A stretch of DNA of 64,000 nucleotides from Saccharopolyspora gloriosae (GTDB lineage: Bacteria > Actinomycetota > Actinomycetes > Mycobacteriales > Pseudonocardiaceae), in contig NZ_CP059557.1 of the NCBI RefSeq assembly GCF_022828475.1, positions 3,333,470 to 3,397,469 of the forward strand, written 5' to 3'. Under the pieces are notes generated by a model, which saw nothing but the letters and a program-made list of their open reading frames with translations, was not told where the DNA came from and did no database searches. Positions 46,325 through 55,200 of the stretch are shown here, piece after piece. Each line of letters begins with the position of its first letter. The first letter of the stretch is position 1. A program made the position numbers and the translations under genes.

Positions 46325-47989
46325 TCACGGGGAAGGGGTGGTTTGCCGCTTGGGGGAAAGCTCTTCTTGCGCAAGCCGGTCCGCGATGTCGGCTCGCAGG
46401 GCCACCTTGTCCACCTTTCCGACGCCCGTGAGCGGAAGCGCGTCGATCTCGACGAGCCGTTCCGGCAGCTTGAACCGCGCCAGGCCGTGCTGCTCCAGGA
46501 ACATGCGCAAGGCACGCAGATCGACGCCGCCGTCATCGGTCGCGGATACGGCGTAGAGGCACACCGCCTCGCCGAGCACGGCGTGCGGCATGGCGACCGC
46601 GGCGGCGGAACGGATGCTCGGGTGCCGGACTACCAGCGCTTCGAGCTCGTCGGCCGGGATCTTCTCGCCACCGCGGTTGATGACGTCTTTGACGCGGCCC
46701 ATCACGATGAAGTTGCCCGCTGGATCCATCTTCACCAGGTCTCCCGTGCGGTAGAAACCATCAGCGGTGAAGGACGCCGCAGACGCGCCCGCGTGGTATC
46801 CGGCGATCACCCCCGGGCCGCGTGCGAGCAGTTCGCCCGTTTCACCGGTCGGCACCGATTCGCCGCGCTCGTCCACGACCAGCGTTTCGTCGGCGGGTGA
46901 GGAAGGCCTGCCCTGCGTGCCGACGATCATCTCTGCGGGGTCGTCGAGCCGGGTGAAGTTCAACAGGCCCTCGCTCATCCCGTAGACCTGCTGCACTCGG
47001 CCGCCCAGGAGTGCGTGCGCGCGCTCGGCGGTGGTTTCGGACAAGCGCGACCCGCCGACCTGGAGGACGCGAAGGCTCGAGGTGTCGTACTCATCGCGTT
47101 CCGCGGCCTGCAGCCAGCGCAGCAGCACCGCGGGGGCCAGGGCGCAGTGCGTCACCCCCTCGGTCGCCACGAGCCGCAGAGCCGCCGCGGGATCGTCGGG
47201 GCCGGCGAGGACCACCCGGCCTCCGCTCGCGAGCGTGCCGAGCACCCCGGGATGCCCGAAGGCGAAGCTGTGGGTGGCGGGAAGCGCTGCCAGGTACACG
47301 GAGCTCTCGTCCAAACAGGACACTTCAGCGGCGTGTCGGATCACGTGGCCGAACGCCTCGTGCGTTCGTGGAATGGGCTTGGGCGCACCGGTCGTGCCGC
47401 TGGAGAGCAGATGCAGCGCCACATCCGAGGGTGAGCGACGCCGGGTGGCGGGGGACCGGGCAGGCTCGGCCCAGAGGGCTTCGAGGTCCACTTCGTCCGG
47501 CAGGTCGCCACCGCCCGAGACCACCAGGTTGCGCACGCAGGCGTGTCGTTGCCGAAGCCCGCGCGCCATGGCCAGGTGATCGAACCGGCGTTGCCGACGC
47601 GGCACCGCCATGATCGTGGGTCGCAACGCCGCCAGCACCGGGTCGAGTTCGTGCTCGCGCAGCGCTGGCAATGTCAGCACCGGCAGGGCGCCGACCCGCA
47701 GCAGTCCCAGCACCAGCACCAGCATCCCGATTTCGTTGGGCAGCTGGACGATCGCCGTGTCGCCGGCGCCGACGCCGAGGCGCCGCAGCCCCGACGCACA
47801 AGCCGTCGCGGTGTCGGCGAGCTCGCCTCGTGAGACCGAGCGCGATCCCTCCGTGAGCGCGGGCGCGGACCGCTGGTGTCCGCTCAAGACGAGGTCGTCC
47901 AGCAGCTCTGGTCGCCACCACCCCGCGGCGCGGTAAGCGGCCTTCCGGGAAATGGGCACGTCGTTCGTGGCGTTTCCATCGTGCGACAA
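46325..47989 (-). CDS. Aryl-acid AMP ligase (DhbE/EntE family)
   Basis: The 554-residue enzyme is full length. It has the P-loop LLSSGTTGAPKPIPRTH (196-204 core), YGMSEGLLNFTRLDD, FYRTGDLVKM, GRVKDVINRGGEKIPADE and the catalytic Lys525 in LTGVGKVDK. The body is closest in style to 2,3-dihydroxybenzoate-AMP ligases. The substrate loop reads LPATHSFAFGHPG where DhbE has LPMAHNYPLSSPG, so DhbE Asn235 and Ser240 become Ser241 and His246. A 2-hydroxybenzoate substrate is thus unlikely. It would activate an aromatic acid and load the carrier encoded 24 bases upstream. Confidence 0.9.
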   Translation of the reverse strand: MSHDGNATNDVPISRKAAYRAAGWWRPELLDDLVLSGHQRSAPALTEGSRSVSRGELADTATACASGLRRLGVGAGDTAIVQLPNEIGMLVLVLGLLRVGALPVLTLPALREHELDPVLAALRPTIMAVPRRQRRFDHLAMARGLRQRHACVRNLVVSGGGDLPDEVDLEALWAEPARSPATRRRSPSDVALHLLSSGTTGAPKPIPRTHEAFGHVIRHAAEVSCLDESSVYLAALPATHSFAFGHPGVLGTLASGGRVVLAGPDDPAAALRLVATEGVTHCALAPAVLLRWLQAAERDEYDTSSLRVLQVGGSRLSETTAERAHALLGGRVQQVYGMSEGLLNFTRLDDPAEMIVGTQGRPSSPADETLVVDERGESVPTGETGELLARGPGVIAGYHAGASAASFTADGFYRTGDLVKMDPAGNFIVMGRVKDVINRGGEKIPADELEALVVRHPSIRSAAAVAMPHAVLGEAVCLYAVSATDDGGVDLRALRMFLEQHGLARFKLPERLVEIDALPLTGVGKVDKVALRADIADRLAQEELSPKRQTTPSP

Positions 47990-48013
47990 CGGATCTCCCG
48001 TGGCGTCGGGGCC

Positions 48014-48250
48014 TCAGTGGTCGGGCAGCGAGTCGGCCAGCTCGGCGACCGTGTAGTCGTGGGAGTCCCACAAGTCCACGTTGAACACCGAGCGTTCGCG
48101 GAGTTCGATCTCCAGCTGTGCGGTTTCGGTGGAGTCGAGCCCCAGGTCGGCGCGTAGTCGGGTCTCGTGTTGTACGGCCCCGGGATCCACCCCTATAGCG
48201 GATAGAATTTCACGCGCGACAGATATTTTATCGAATGGTTCAGCTGTCAC
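48014..48250 (-). CDS. Stand-alone aryl/acyl carrier protein
   Basis: The 78-residue protein is a four-helix carrier with the phosphopantetheine Ser40 in ADLGLDSTETAQLEIEL. It is first in the leftward arm of the cluster, ahead of the aryl-acid ligase gene, and is the ligase's likely partner. It needs a phosphopantetheinyl transferase encoded elsewhere. Confidence 0.88.
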   Translation of the reverse strand: MTAEPFDKISVAREILSAIGVDPGAVQHETRLRADLGLDSTETAQLEIELRERSVFNVDLWDSHDYTVAELADSLPDH

Positions 48251-48650
48251 GAGTATTCACGATAGACACGTTGTGCGCGGCCGCGCAATCGTTCGTAGAG
48301 CGCGTGTTCCGAGCGAGAAATAGTGGATCTCCGGCGGAACTGGGCGGGTTCACCGATTTGGAGGAGTTGGCGGTCAGCGAGCCGGTGGTACGGTACGAGC
48401 GTCTTCATTCGGGGAGCGATCCTCCCTGGGGGGACTGGGGCTTTCTGGGGTTCTTCTGCAGGCCGAGCTCGGGTTGTGACCCGACGTGTCGGCATGCTCG
48501 GTGTGCCTGAACGGTTGTCAATCGGAGTGCGAGCGCATGGCGTCCCGGCAATGGGGGCGGTGAGTTCTGCGCGCTGAACCGCCGTTGGCTCATTACTGAA
48601 GTTCACCGTGTGGTAATGGCCTGTTCGCGCCTGCAGGAAGGTGTCTGAGG
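48251..48650. promoter_or_regulatory. Divergent control region of the biosynthetic cluster
   Basis: This 400-base gap separates the leftward carrier/ligase arm from the rightward nad/PKS arm. Its left part (48195-48270 into the carrier start) is notably A/T-rich (GACAGATATTTTATCGAATGG). GAAGG and TGAGG precede the nadA ATG. No gene is supported and no local regulator gene is present in the cluster. Confidence 0.55.
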
Positions 48651-49664
48651 ATGAAAATCTCCGAACCCGTCGATGCGCTGACGCCGTATTCCGGCGTGGA
48701 GCCTGACGCTTCCTGGCGCGACGAGGTGCACGAGCTGGCGGAGCAGCGTGACGCGATCATCCTGGCGCACAATTACCAGGTTCCGGCAATTCAAGACGTC
48801 GCCCATCACACGGGTGACTCCTTGGCTTTGAGTCGGATCGCGGCGACGTGCGACGCGTCAACGATTATTTTCTGCGGTGTCCACTTCATGGCAGAGACCG
48901 CAAAAATTCTCGCGCCCGAGAAGACCGTTCTCATTCCGGACGCCAGAGCGGGCTGCTCGTTGGCCGACTCGATTACGGGAGCGGATCTGCGCGAGTGGAA
49001 GAGTCTGCATCCCGGCGCGGTCGTCGTATCTTATGTGAACACCACGGCCGAGGTCAAAGCAGAGACCGATGTCTGCTGCACGTCCTCCAATGCGGTCGAC
49101 GTGGTGAACTCCATCCCGCCCGGCCGCGGCGTGCTGTTCTGCCCGGACCAGTTCCTCGGCGCCCACGTCAAACGGCGGACGGGCAGGGATGATCTGTACA
49201 TCTGGGCGGGCGAATGCCATGTGCACGCCGGGATCAATGGTCCGGAATTGGCCGGCCGAGCAGCGGAGAACCCCGACGCCGACCTGTTCATCCACCCGGA
49301 GTGCGGTTGCGCGACGTCGGCCCTTTACCTCGCGGGTGAGGGGATCGTGCCGAGCGAGAAGGTCAAGATCCTCTCGACCGGCGACATGGTCGACCAGGCC
49401 CGGACGACCAACGCCAAGCGGGTGCTGGTCGCCACCGAGGTCGGCATGCTGCACCAGCTGCGGAAGGCGGCGCCGGAGATCGAGTTCGCCGCGGTGAACG
49501 AACGGGCGTCGTGCCGGTACATGAAGATGATCACCCCGGCGGCGTTGTTGCGCGGACTGCGCGAGGGCGAAGACGAGGTGCTCCTCGACCTGGAGGTCGC
49601 GAAGCGGGCGAGGGGCGCCGTCCAGCGGATGATCGAGATCGGCCGGCCGGGAGGCGGCGAATGA
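48651..49664 (+). CDS. nadA: Quinolinate synthase A
   Basis: The 337-residue protein has [20 protein letters not shown], the cluster-ligand cysteine regions [23 protein letters not shown], and [17 protein letters not shown] with STGDM. It condenses iminoaspartate with dihydroxyacetone phosphate to quinolinate with a [4Fe-4S] cluster. Its stop overlaps nadB (ATGA). The first third is less GC-rich than the rest. Confidence 0.95.
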   Translation: MKISEPVDALTPYSGVEPDASWRDEVHELAEQRDAIILAHNYQVPAIQDVAHHTGDSLALSRIAATCDASTIIFCGVHFMAETAKILAPEKTVLIPDARAGCSLADSITGADLREWKSLHPGAVVVSYVNTTAEVKAETDVCCTSSNAVDVVNSIPPGRGVLFCPDQFLGAHVKRRTGRDDLYIWAGECHVHAGINGPELAGRAAENPDADLFIHPECGCATSALYLAGEGIVPSEKVKILSTGDMVDQARTTNAKRVLVATEVGMLHQLRKAAPEIEFAAVNERASCRYMKMITPAALLRGLREGEDEVLLDLEVAKRARGAVQRMIEIGRPGGGE

Positions 49665-51265
49665 CCTGGTCCTGGGAGACCGGCGTCGACCTGGTGATCG
49701 TGGGCAGCGGAGTCGCCGGGCTCACCGCGGCTGAGCGCGCGGTGCGCCTGGGTTTGAGCGTCGCCGTCCTCACCAAGAGCGCCGTCGACGACTGCAACAC
49801 GCAATGGGCGCAGGGGGGAGTCGCGGCGGTGTTGCCCGACCAGCGTGACCCCGGGGACTCCGTCGCCGCGCACGTGGCAGACACGTTGCTGGCCGGAGCC
49901 GGCCTGTGCGAGCCGGAGTCGGTCGGTTCGATCCTGGCCGCCGGACCAGCCGCGCTCACCCGGCTGCGCGCGCGAGGTGCGCGGTTCGACTTGACGGAAC
50001 GCAACGTCTTGGCCCGCACCCGCGAGGGCGGCCACCGCGCGGCGAGGATCGTGCGTGCAGGTGGAGATGCGACCGGCGCCGAACTGGAGCGCGCCTTGTT
50101 CGCGGCCGCTGTCGACGCCGGGCCTGCGGTGCTCGAAGGGCACCTGGTCACCGAGATCGCGCTGGCCGGTGACCGGTCCGTCGCCGGAGTGCGCCTGCTC
50201 GACCAGGAAGGGCGTCCCGCGCTGCTGCGCGCCCCGGCCGTGTTGCTGGCTACCGGGGGTCTCGGCCAGGCGTACCGGGCGACGTCGAACCCCGCGGTGG
50301 CGACCGGCGACGGATTGGCGCTGGCGCTGCGGGCGGGAGCGACCGCCTCCGACCTCGAGTTCGTCCAGTTCCACCCGACGGTCCTCTACACCGGACCGCA
50401 CGCCAGCGGCCGTTGTCCGTTGATCACCGAGGCCGTGCGTGGTGAGGGCGCCGTGCTGATCGACGCCGGCGGAGCCGAGGTGATGGACGGGGTGCACGAG
50501 CTCGGTGACCTCGCACCTCGCGACGTCGTGTCCGCGGCGATCACTCGACATGTGCGCACGGCCCCCGGCGGGGTGGACGATCACGTCTTCCTCGACGCCA
50601 CCGGGATCGCCGGTTTCGCCGAGAGGTTTCCGACCGTGCACGCGGCATGCCGCACCGCCGGGTTGGATCCGGTGCGCGATCCCATCCCGGTCGCGCCCGC
50701 CGCGCACTACCACTGCGGCGGCGTTGTCACCGATGCCATGGGGCGCACGGACGTGCCAGGTCTTTACGCGGCCGGTGAAGTGGCTCGCACCGGGCTCCAC
50801 GGAGCGAATCGGCTGGCGTCGAACAGTCTGCTGGAAGGGCTGGTCGCAGGGGAGCGGGTGGCTGCCGCCGTCGCCGCGGCGCGGCGACCGGTGCTCGAAC
50901 CGGGTGGCCCGGCCGCCGAGCTGATGGTCGCCGTGGACGACCTCGCTCGATTGCGCCGTCTGATGAGCACCGAGGTGATGATCGACCGCAGCGAAGCGGG
51001 CCTGCGTGCCGTCGAGTCCTATTTGGACGGTTCGGCGACCCCGCTGATCCCGGCAACGCGGGCGGATTGGGAACGGGCCGCGCTCACGTTGGCCGCACGT
51101 GCGGTGGTCGCCGCGGCCCTACATCGCACAGAGTCGCGCGGCTGTCATACGCGGGTGGATTTTCCCCGGACCGACCGACGCTGGCGCCGCAGCGTCGCGG
51201 TCCGCCTCGACGACACCGGCCGCCTGCTCACCGATGCCCGAGCCCTGGTTGGAGACGCCAGATGA
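49661..51265 (+). CDS. nadB: L-Aspartate oxidase
   Basis: The 534-residue flavoprotein starts [19 protein letters not shown] (FAD fold) and has [37 protein letters not shown] and [17 protein letters not shown]. It oxidises aspartate to iminoaspartate for NadA. Its genes overlap nadA and nadC by four bases each. Confidence 0.95.
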   Translation: MTWSWETGVDLVIVGSGVAGLTAAERAVRLGLSVAVLTKSAVDDCNTQWAQGGVAAVLPDQRDPGDSVAAHVADTLLAGAGLCEPESVGSILAAGPAALTRLRARGARFDLTERNVLARTREGGHRAARIVRAGGDATGAELERALFAAAVDAGPAVLEGHLVTEIALAGDRSVAGVRLLDQEGRPALLRAPAVLLATGGLGQAYRATSNPAVATGDGLALALRAGATASDLEFVQFHPTVLYTGPHASGRCPLITEAVRGEGAVLIDAGGAEVMDGVHELGDLAPRDVVSAAITRHVRTAPGGVDDHVFLDATGIAGFAERFPTVHAACRTAGLDPVRDPIPVAPAAHYHCGGVVTDAMGRTDVPGLYAAGEVARTGLHGANRLASNSLLEGLVAGERVAAAVAAARRPVLEPGGPAAELMVAVDDLARLRRLMSTEVMIDRSEAGLRAVESYLDGSATPLIPATRADWERAALTLAARAVVAAALHRTESRGCHTRVDFPRTDRRWRRSVAVRLDDTGRLLTDARALVGDAR

Positions 51266-52212
51266 TCGATTCGTCCACGATGCTCCGCCTCAACGCGCTC
51301 TCCGCGGCAACGGAGTCAGCTCTGGCGGACGTACGACTGCCGGTCGACGAGGTACGGCGCGTAGTTGAGACGGCTCTGGCCGAAGACCTCGCCCACGGTC
51401 CGGACGTCACCACTGAAGCGATCATTCCTGGCGACGCCACGGCTTACGCCGCCATATCGGCCCGCGAACCCGGCGTGGTCGCAGGTGTCCCCATCGCATT
51501 GGCCGTGTTCGACGCCGTGCTCGGCGCCGGCGAGTACCGGCTGGTCGACAGGGCGCAGGACGGCGCCGAAGTCGATGCCGGGGCGGACGTGCTGGTGCTG
51601 CGCGGCCCCGTCCGACGCTTGCTGACCGCGGAACGAACAGCGCTCAACCTGCTGTGCCACCTGTCCGGCATCGCCACCGCCACGGCTCGCTGGGTCGACG
51701 AGCTCGCGGGCACCGGCACTCAGGTGCGGGACTCGCGCAAGACGCTGCCAGGGCTGCGGGTGCTCGCCAAGTACGCGGTGCGCCAGGGCGGCGGCACCAA
51801 CCATCGGATGGCGTTGGGCGATGCGGTGCTGATCAAGGACAACCACGTGGCGGCGGCGGGCTCGGTCAGCGCGGCGATCACGGCCGTTCGCGAGCACGCC
51901 CCGCACTTGCCTTGGCAGGTCGAGGTCGACACCCTCGCTCAGCTCGACGAGGCGCTCGCCGCCGGGGCGCCCGAAATCATGCTGGACAACTTCACGACAG
52001 CCGACTGCGGCCGGGCCGTGGCTCGGGTCAGGGCGACCGGAAGACGGGTGCGGTTGGAGGCTTCCGGCGGAATCGGTCTTGACGTCGCTCGAACCTACGC
52101 CGAGACCGGTGTTGATTTTCTCGCCGTCGGCGGACTGACCCACTCAGTGCCCGCACTCGACCTCGGGCTCGACCTTCGAACCGGGAACGGGGGCACCTCG
52201 CATGGATGCTGA
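51262..52212 (+). CDS. nadC: Nicotinate-nucleotide pyrophosphorylase (quinolinate phosphoribosyltransferase)
   Basis: The 316-residue protein has GTQVRDSRKTLPGLRVLAKY, QGGGTNHRMALGDAVLIKDN, EVDTLAQLDEAL, IMLDNF and LEASGGIGLDVARTYAETG, the full set of QPRTase motifs. It makes nicotinate mononucleotide from quinolinate and PRPP, releasing CO2. The last 11 bases overlap the PKS gene, which ties NAD-precursor synthesis to the cluster. Confidence 0.95.
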   Translation: MIDSSTMLRLNALSAATESALADVRLPVDEVRRVVETALAEDLAHGPDVTTEAIIPGDATAYAAISAREPGVVAGVPIALAVFDAVLGAGEYRLVDRAQDGAEVDAGADVLVLRGPVRRLLTAERTALNLLCHLSGIATATARWVDELAGTGTQVRDSRKTLPGLRVLAKYAVRQGGGTNHRMALGDAVLIKDNHVAAAGSVSAAITAVREHAPHLPWQVEVDTLAQLDEALAAGAPEIMLDNFTTADCGRAVARVRATGRRVRLEASGGIGLDVARTYAETGVDFLAVGGLTHSVPALDLGLDLRTGNGGTSHGC

Positions 52213-55200
52213 CGACGCCGCACACCTCGCAGGGCACATCGCCGTGGTCGGGATCGCGTGCCGGTTCCCAGGCGCTTCCACACCGGACGAGTTCTGGGAC
52301 GTGATCCGGGGAGGTCGCGAGCCCGTCACCTTCTTCACCGAGGCGGAGCTGAGGTCCGCGGGCACCCCGGAACGGATGCTGACCGATCCGGATTACGTGC
52401 CCGCGCAAGGCACCATCGACGACGAGGATCAGTTCGACGCCGAGTTCTTCGGCATCAACCCGGTTGAGGCCGGGATGATGGATCCGCAACACCGGCTCCT
52501 GCTGGAATCAGCCTGGACGGCGCTGGAGAACGCGGGTCATGATCCGCACCGCGTCCCGGGGCCGGTCGGTGTGTTCGCCGGTGCGTACCGCAACGACCAC
52601 CTGGGCCTGGTCGACACACCGGACGAGGCGACGGCGTTCGCCCGCAACATCGCCAACGAGACCGACTACCTCGCAACGCGGGTGTCCTACAAGCTCAACC
52701 TGCACGGCCCCGCGGTCACCGTGCAGACCGCCTGCTCCACCTCACTGGTCGCCGTGCACCTGGCGTGCCAATCGTTGCGCACCGGGGAATCGCGCACGGC
52801 GCTGGCCGGCGGAGTCACCCTGCGTTCCGGACAGCCGAGGGGCTATCTGTACCAGCGCGGCGGCATCTTGTCGCCGGACGGTCACTGCAGGCCGTTCGAC
52901 GCCGATGCCGAAGGCACGGTCATCGGCGACGGCGTCGGAATGGTCGTGCTCAAGCGGCTCTCCGACGCGATCGCCGACGGCGATACCGTGCACGCGCTGG
53001 TGCTCGGGTCCGCCGCGGGCAACGACGGCGCCGAGCGGGTGGGCTTCACCGCGCCCGGTGTCGCAGGGCAGGCGAGAGTGATCGGTGCGGCCTTGCGCGC
53101 GGCGCGAGTGCAGCCGTCGTCACTGGGCTACGTCGAGACCCACGGCAGCGGTACGGCGCTCGGTGATCGCATCGAAGTGGACGCACTGACCAGGGCCTTC
53201 AAGGAGCGGGGCTGGACCAGCGGAACCTGCCGGATCGGCTCGGTCAAATCCAACATCGGACACACCCACGCCGCGTCGGGCATCGCCGGTTTCATCAAGA
53301 CCGTGCTGTCGCTGCGGCACCGCACCATTGCGCCGACCCTGCACTTCCGCGACCCGAACCCGCGCATCGATTGGGCGTCCACGCCGTTTCGGGTCGCTGT
53401 TGAGGAGAGCCGGTGGGATCAAGGTGCCGCCCCGCTGCGCGCCGGAGTCAGTTCGTTCGGACTGGGCGGTACCGGTGTGCACGTCGTCCTCCAGGAAGCA
53501 CCCCTGCCTCGGCCCACTGACGACACCGGCACCCCGCAGGTGTTGCCGTTGTCCGCACGTTCTCCGGAGGCGTTGCACAGCGCGCGCTCCCGACTCGCCG
53601 AGCACTTCGGGGAAGATCGCGGGCAGCGGCTCGCCGACGTCGCCTACACGTTGCAGGAAGGACGGACCCCGTTCGAACACCGGCTCGCCGTCGTCGGCCC
53701 CGATCCGGTGCGCGCGTTGCGGGACGACGACCCGGCGAAGGTGCTGCACGGCACGATCAGCGGCAAATCCCCCTCGGTCACCTTCCTGTTCCCCGGCCTC
53801 GGCGACCAGTATCCCGGCATGGGGCGTGGCCTGTTCGAGACCGAACCGGTGTTCGCCGCCGCGCTCCAGGAATGCGACCGGCTCATGCGCAGGCACAACA
53901 GATCACTGCTGGCGTCGCTCTACCCCGCTGACACCGCCACGCCCGCGACGTCGAGAACGGGCCTGATGCGGATGCTCGGGCGCGGAACGGACGGGCCTGA
54001 GCTGCGTGAGACCGGGCTCGCCCAGCCGACCGTGTTCGCCGTCGAATACGCGCTCGCGAAATTGTGGTCGAGCCGCGGGGTGCGGCCCGATGCTCTGATC
54101 GGCTACAGCCTCGGCGAGTACGTGGCCGCCTGCGTCGCGGGAGTGCTGGACCTGGACGACGCGATCGCGCTGGTGTGCGCCCGGGCGGACCTGATCGCAG
54201 GGTTGCCGCCCGGCGCGATGCTCGCCGTGCCGTTGCCGTCGACGGCAATCGCAGAGCATCTCGGTGATGATCTTTCGCTGGCGGCGGTCAACGGTCCCGA
54301 GCTGTGCGTCGTGGCCGGTCCGACGGCTGCGGTGGAGGACTTGGCCGCGCGGCTGGCGGAACAGGAGGTCGCCACTCGGCCGCTGCTGACCTCGCACGCG
54401 TTCCACTCGCACATGATGGAGCCCATCGTCGAGCAATTCACCGAACTGGCCGGCTCGATCACCTTCCACGCGCCGAAGATTCCCTATGCCTCGAACGTCA
54501 CCGGTGACCGGATCACCGACGTCGACGCCACGGACCCGTCGTATTACGCCCGTCACCTGCGGCAACCGGTGCGGTTCATCGAAGGTCTGCACGCCGTGCG
54601 CGGCGAAGTGCTCCTGGAAGTCGGACCTGGCCGGGCATTGGGCGGTCTGGCCATGCAGAACCGGGATCCGGAGCAGAACGTGCGAGCGTTCGCCAGCCTC
54701 CCCGCCGGCTTTGATGCTCGACCGGCCGCGGAGGTGCTCGCCACCGCCACCGCGGAGCTGTGGCTGGCAGGAGTCCCCATCGACTGGTCGGCCACGCACC
54801 ACCACCGACGTCGCCGAGTGCCCGTGCCGGCTTACCCGTTCCAAGGCAGGCGGTACGGCGTCTCCGCGCCTGCCCCACGCCGTTCGCCCGCCGATTCGGT
54901 ACCCGAGCTCGGCCGCAAACCGGACCTGGCTGACTGGGTATCGGTGCCCGTGTGGCAGCCCGCCGTCCTCGGCGAAGTCGTTGCGCGGGAACCGAAGAAG
55001 GTCCTGCTGTTCGCCGGTGACTCGGCACTGTCCGGCGAGCTGGCTGCGGGCCTGGCCCAGTACGGCGACGACGTCGTGGTCGTACCTCCGGGCACCGACG
55101 ACTTCCGGTCGCTGATCGAGCCACAGTGGACGCCCGAGCTGCTGGTGCACGCGCGACTCGTGACCGCAGAACCCGTTTCCCCTGACGAGGCGCAGCGTCT

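Noticed and set aside
46125-46328. A 68-residue N-terminal extension of the LOG protein
   Set aside because: It is open and coupled to the ligase stop by GTGA, but the residues are low-complexity and LOG proteins normally begin at the position given by GTG 46124, which has a ribosome site.
48651-52212. nadABC as plain housekeeping NAD synthesis unrelated to the PKS
   Set aside because: Not excluded, but the 11-base overlap with the PKS gene and the linked LOG and aryl-ligase genes favour a cluster role. The decisive test is whether the genome has another nadABC set.
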